A stretch of DNA of 8,411 nt from Candidatus Zixiibacteriota bacterium (GTDB lineage: Bacteria > Zixibacteria > MSB-5A5 > GN15 > FEB-12). The stretch spans positions 1 to 8,411 of the forward strand of contig JACRAV010000112.1 in NCBI GenBank assembly GCA_016213305.1, given 5' to 3'. A program made the position numbers and the translations under genes. Shown piece by piece: positions 6,881 to 8,411 of this stretch (its first letter is position 1; each line of letters begins with the position of its first letter). Under the pieces are notes generated by a model. It had not been told where the DNA came from. It ran no database searches and saw only the letters and a program-made list of their open reading frames with translations.

Positions 6881-7990
6881 TCAACTGGGATTCGCTGGAC
6901 TCCATCGCACAGTCCACACTTTTCCATCGGGCGATGTGAAGATGTAGTTACCAGCAATGGTCAAAAACTGACCATCCCCGTACACTATTCTGGTCACGCT
7001 CCCCAGGGTGCCCGGCCATGTCATGGTCCCTATGGTCCCGTCGGTCGAGATGTTGGTAATTTGAGATTCCCCTACCGAAACGACTACCGAACTCCCATTG
7101 GTGGCGACGGCATCAACGAAACCCCCTAAATTGTGCGCCAAGCGGATCCATGTGATCAGGTCCTTTGAAGTGAGGACTTCGAAACTACTTAAGGAATCGT
7201 TGTAGCCGACTGCGGCATACAAGCCGTTGTGTGTGGCCAGGCGCCGCAAGCGAGTTCTTCCGATTTGATGCGACGACCAACTGAGACCGTCGGGCGACGT
7301 CATGATGATTCCTTGCGTGTACGCATACCGCTCCCATCCAGTAGAGTCCACTGTCGTAACTACTGAGTCGGCAGTAGCGATGAATTGACGACCGTCCCAG
7401 ATAACATCCCGGGGCTGAACGTCCGGTATGGCCGGGCAAGGTTGCCATGAAATACCATCGGAAGAAAGTAGCATGACCGTCTTATAGGGTCCAATGCCGC
7501 AAACGCCAACACATCCATTGTCCGAAGCGGCAACTCGCCAAGACGATATACTATCTGTACCTGCATCCACACGTTCTTCGCGCCAGATCGGTAAACTATC
7601 GGACACGAACGCCCTGTTCGGAGACTGGTAGGCAATGAATCTGCCCGACATGCTGATCGGATTCGTCAGGCAGTTCACCTGCGCATTGCTATCCAAAACG
7701 TTGAAGGTGACGCCGTCTTTTGACGCAAGTATCTTCTGACCCACCACCAGCCAAAGCGAGTCTGCCCATAAGATGCCGCTGAGCAACGGAGATGGCGGGG
7801 TGTAACCGTTGCCAAAGGGACCAAAATCCCAACTCGAAATGTCCGGCCAGTCCCTATTCCTATCGAATGTTATGTCTCCCGTGCCTTCAGTGGAATCTCC
7901 GGTATCCATAGAAAAGTTGCCTAAAGGGGACTCAATACACCCGGCCAGTAATACCAGACCGAGAACCAACAATGTCTTCGCTCTATTCAT
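6881..7990 (-). CDS. Lipoprotein with Asp-box-like beta-propeller repeats
   Basis: The 369-residue protein starts at the ATG 7990-7988. It has a lipoprotein signal MNRAKTLLVLGLVLLAGC, with lipobox LAGC and lipidated Cys18. The next residue is Ile, so there is no Asp +2 retention signal and outer-membrane sorting is likely. Residues 19-65 are a low-complexity, Asp/Ser/Thr/Gly-rich linker. The rest carries repeated S-x-D-G-x-x-W turns (Asp-box or BNR style): SKDGVTF (90-96), SSDGISW (176-182), SPDGLSW (232-238), SKDLITW (275-281), STDG (315-318) and SPDGKVW (353-359). Each follows short strands such as IWDGRQFIATAD or VYGDGQFLTIAG, suggesting a five- to seven-bladed propeller. Asp-boxes are structural, and I see no set of sialidase catalytic residues, so a binding or scaffold role is more likely than an enzyme. 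It converges on the M28 gene across 117 bp. A longer frame from 8029 lacks a ribosome binding site. Function not recognised. Confidence 0.85.
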   Translation of the reverse strand: MNRAKTLLVLGLVLLAGCIESPLGNFSMDTGDSTEGTGDITFDRNRDWPDISSWDFGPFGNGYTPPSPLLSGILWADSLWLVVGQKILASKDGVTFNVLDSNAQVNCLTNPISMSGRFIAYQSPNRAFVSDSLPIWREERVDAGTDSISSWRVAASDNGCVGVCGIGPYKTVMLLSSDGISWQPCPAIPDVQPRDVIWDGRQFIATADSVVTTVDSTGWERYAYTQGIIMTSPDGLSWSSHQIGRTRLRRLATHNGLYAAVGYNDSLSSFEVLTSKDLITWIRLAHNLGGFVDAVATNGSSVVVSVGESQITNISTDGTIGTMTWPGTLGSVTRIVYGDGQFLTIAGNYIFTSPDGKVWTVRWSPANPS

Positions 7991-7997
7991 CGCATTT

Positions 7998-8004
7998 CTC
8001 CTTT
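7998..8004 (-). promoter_or_regulatory. Ribosome binding site of the propeller lipoprotein gene
   Basis: On the minus strand AAAGGAG lies 7 nt before the ATG at 7990. It favours this start over the ATG at 8029, which would put 13 charged residues before the lipoprotein signal. Confidence 0.85.
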
Positions 8005-8131
8005 CATAAATCCGTAAGGCAACGGACATGCCCGGCTAAGCGGAACGGCCAACGACCGCCTAAGTTACTAAGCCACATTAAGTAAAGCGACCGGAAACCG
8101 GTTTGCCACGGCGAGTTGAGTGGTTAGCAAC

Positions 8132-8153
8132 TATCAATTGACGCTTATCAATT
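8132..8153. repeat. Tandem direct repeat TATCAATT with 14-bp period
   Basis: TATCAATT occurs at 8132-8139 and 8146-8153. The flanking bases are partly alike (CTATCAATTGACGC, TTATCAATTTACCA). This short spacing is compatible with an operator for a protein binding direct repeats, but chance is possible in an AT-rich stretch. Confidence 0.4.
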
Positions 8154-8169
8154 TACCATTAAGGTCGGC

Positions 8170-8201
8170 CTCCATCGACGTCTCCGCGACGTCGATGTGA
8201 G
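8170..8201. repeat. Strong inverted repeat / hairpin
   Basis: CATCGACGTC (8173-8182) and GACGTCGATG (8188-8197) are perfect 10-bp complements around a 5-nt loop TCCGC. With T8198 bulged, three further pairs form (CTC 8170-8172 with GAG 8199-8201), making a stem of about 13 bp. No T-tract follows on either strand, so it is not a standard intrinsic terminator. It could be a structured RNA element, a protein-binding palindrome or a mobile-element remnant. Confidence 0.75.
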
Positions 8202-8362
8202 AGACCAGCGTCTTGGAAGAAACGACAAGTCGTTAACCGGACAAAGAACCGAGTATTGAAAGGAATTGCCACGAAGCAAAGTGTCTTTTAACTTTAGATC
8301 TCACGTTTCCAGATATGCTGACGACGCACAGTCAAACCCGCATTGTTCTTGGGGATACTTAA

Positions 8363-8411
8363 ATGTCTATTGAGTGGTCGGTGCTTTCAAAGGGGGAACT
8401 TCAATTTATCA
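8363..8411 (+). CDS. Start of an unidentified gene running off the window (3' truncated)
   Basis: An ATG at 8363 opens a frame of 16 codons (MSIEWSVLSKGELQFI) that is still open at the window end. A GGGGA (8351-8355) lies 7 nt before it, and a TAA stop sits directly upstream in the same frame (8360-8362), so this ATG would be the only start. Too little sequence is visible to name a family. An open stretch of 16 codons could be chance, so this is a tentative call. Confidence 0.35.
   Translation, partial: MSIEWSVLSKGELQFI

Larger units (their letters stand above)
7991..8362. other. Noncoding, repeat-containing region upstream of the lipoprotein gene
   Basis: No convincing gene is visible in this stretch of about 370 bp, and it is visibly richer in A and T than the left half of the window. 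It holds the lipoprotein ribosome binding site, a strong inverted repeat (8170-8201), a perfect 6-bp inverted repeat AACGAC-AA-GTCGTT (8221-8234), a short hairpin ACCGG-AAA-CCGGT and a direct repeat TATCAATT (8132-8139 and 8146-8153). The divergent promoters for the lipoprotein gene and the gene starting at 8363 should lie here. I could not identify convincing -35/-10 pairs for either. Confidence 0.6.

Noticed and set aside
6754..6939. Small plus-strand frame overlapping the end of the M28 gene
   Set aside because: It has no ribosome binding site and overlaps both the M28 and lipoprotein genes; the protein looks like random translation.
7809..8009. Small plus-strand frame opposite the lipoprotein N-terminus
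   Set aside because: It is the antisense of a convincing lipoprotein signal and linker, with no independent support.
7991..8029. Longer lipoprotein start at the ATG at 8029
   Set aside because: It has no ribosome binding site and would place 13 charged residues before the lipoprotein signal; the ATG at 7990 has a good site.
8101..8240. CRISPR array or insertion-sequence end in the right noncoding region
   Set aside because: The repeats are short, few and not regularly spaced with unique spacers. No transposase or target-site duplication is visible.

Overview
The window looks like a bacterial chromosome segment of moderately high GC. The best clue to the organism is the C-terminus of the large M28 peptidase, which carries two dockerin-like repeats (GNVD...DGVDISDL...LIDNLF, then ANTDGQPGVDISDL...LIDYLF). 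This style of repeat is common on secreted proteins of candidate phylum Zixibacteria and related FCB-group bacteria. That assignment is inference from family knowledge; no rRNA or marker gene is present to confirm it.

Left block (1-2432, + strand): the 3' part of an outer-membrane beta-barrel porin resembling the alginate-export family runs in from beyond the window. After 42 bp comes an octaheme cytochrome c of the hydroxylamine oxidoreductase (HAO) family with a Sec signal peptide and eight CxxCH sites. A strong intrinsic terminator at 2401-2432 closes this unit. Together they suggest a periplasmic nitrogen-oxide or hydroxylamine step with an outer-membrane channel supplied from the same transcript.

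Boundary (2433-2693): noncoding DNA holding the 3' end of a tRNA (T-arm plus 3' acceptor strand, tRNA-Leu-like) with no matching 5' half. It is either a decayed tRNA or the footprint of an integration site.

Middle block (2694-6763, + strand): two secreted peptidases of unrelated families. The first is a C69 (PepD-like) Ntn-hydrolase dipeptidase. The second is an M28 zinc aminopeptidase-like enzyme with its own sigma70-like promoter, a beta-sandwich-like region and the terminal dockerin-like module. They suggest extracytoplasmic peptide scavenging.

Right block (6764-8411): on the minus strand, convergent with the peptidase, is an outer-membrane-type lipoprotein with Asp-box-like beta-propeller repeats. 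Upstream of it lie about 370 bp of apparently noncoding, more AT-rich DNA with several inverted and direct repeats. The first codons of a further + strand gene run off the right end.

I did not find a CRISPR array, insertion sequence, integrase, rRNA or complete tRNA. The items most worth following up are the HAO-family cytochrome/porin pair, the orphan tRNA 3' end, and the structured noncoding region at the right.
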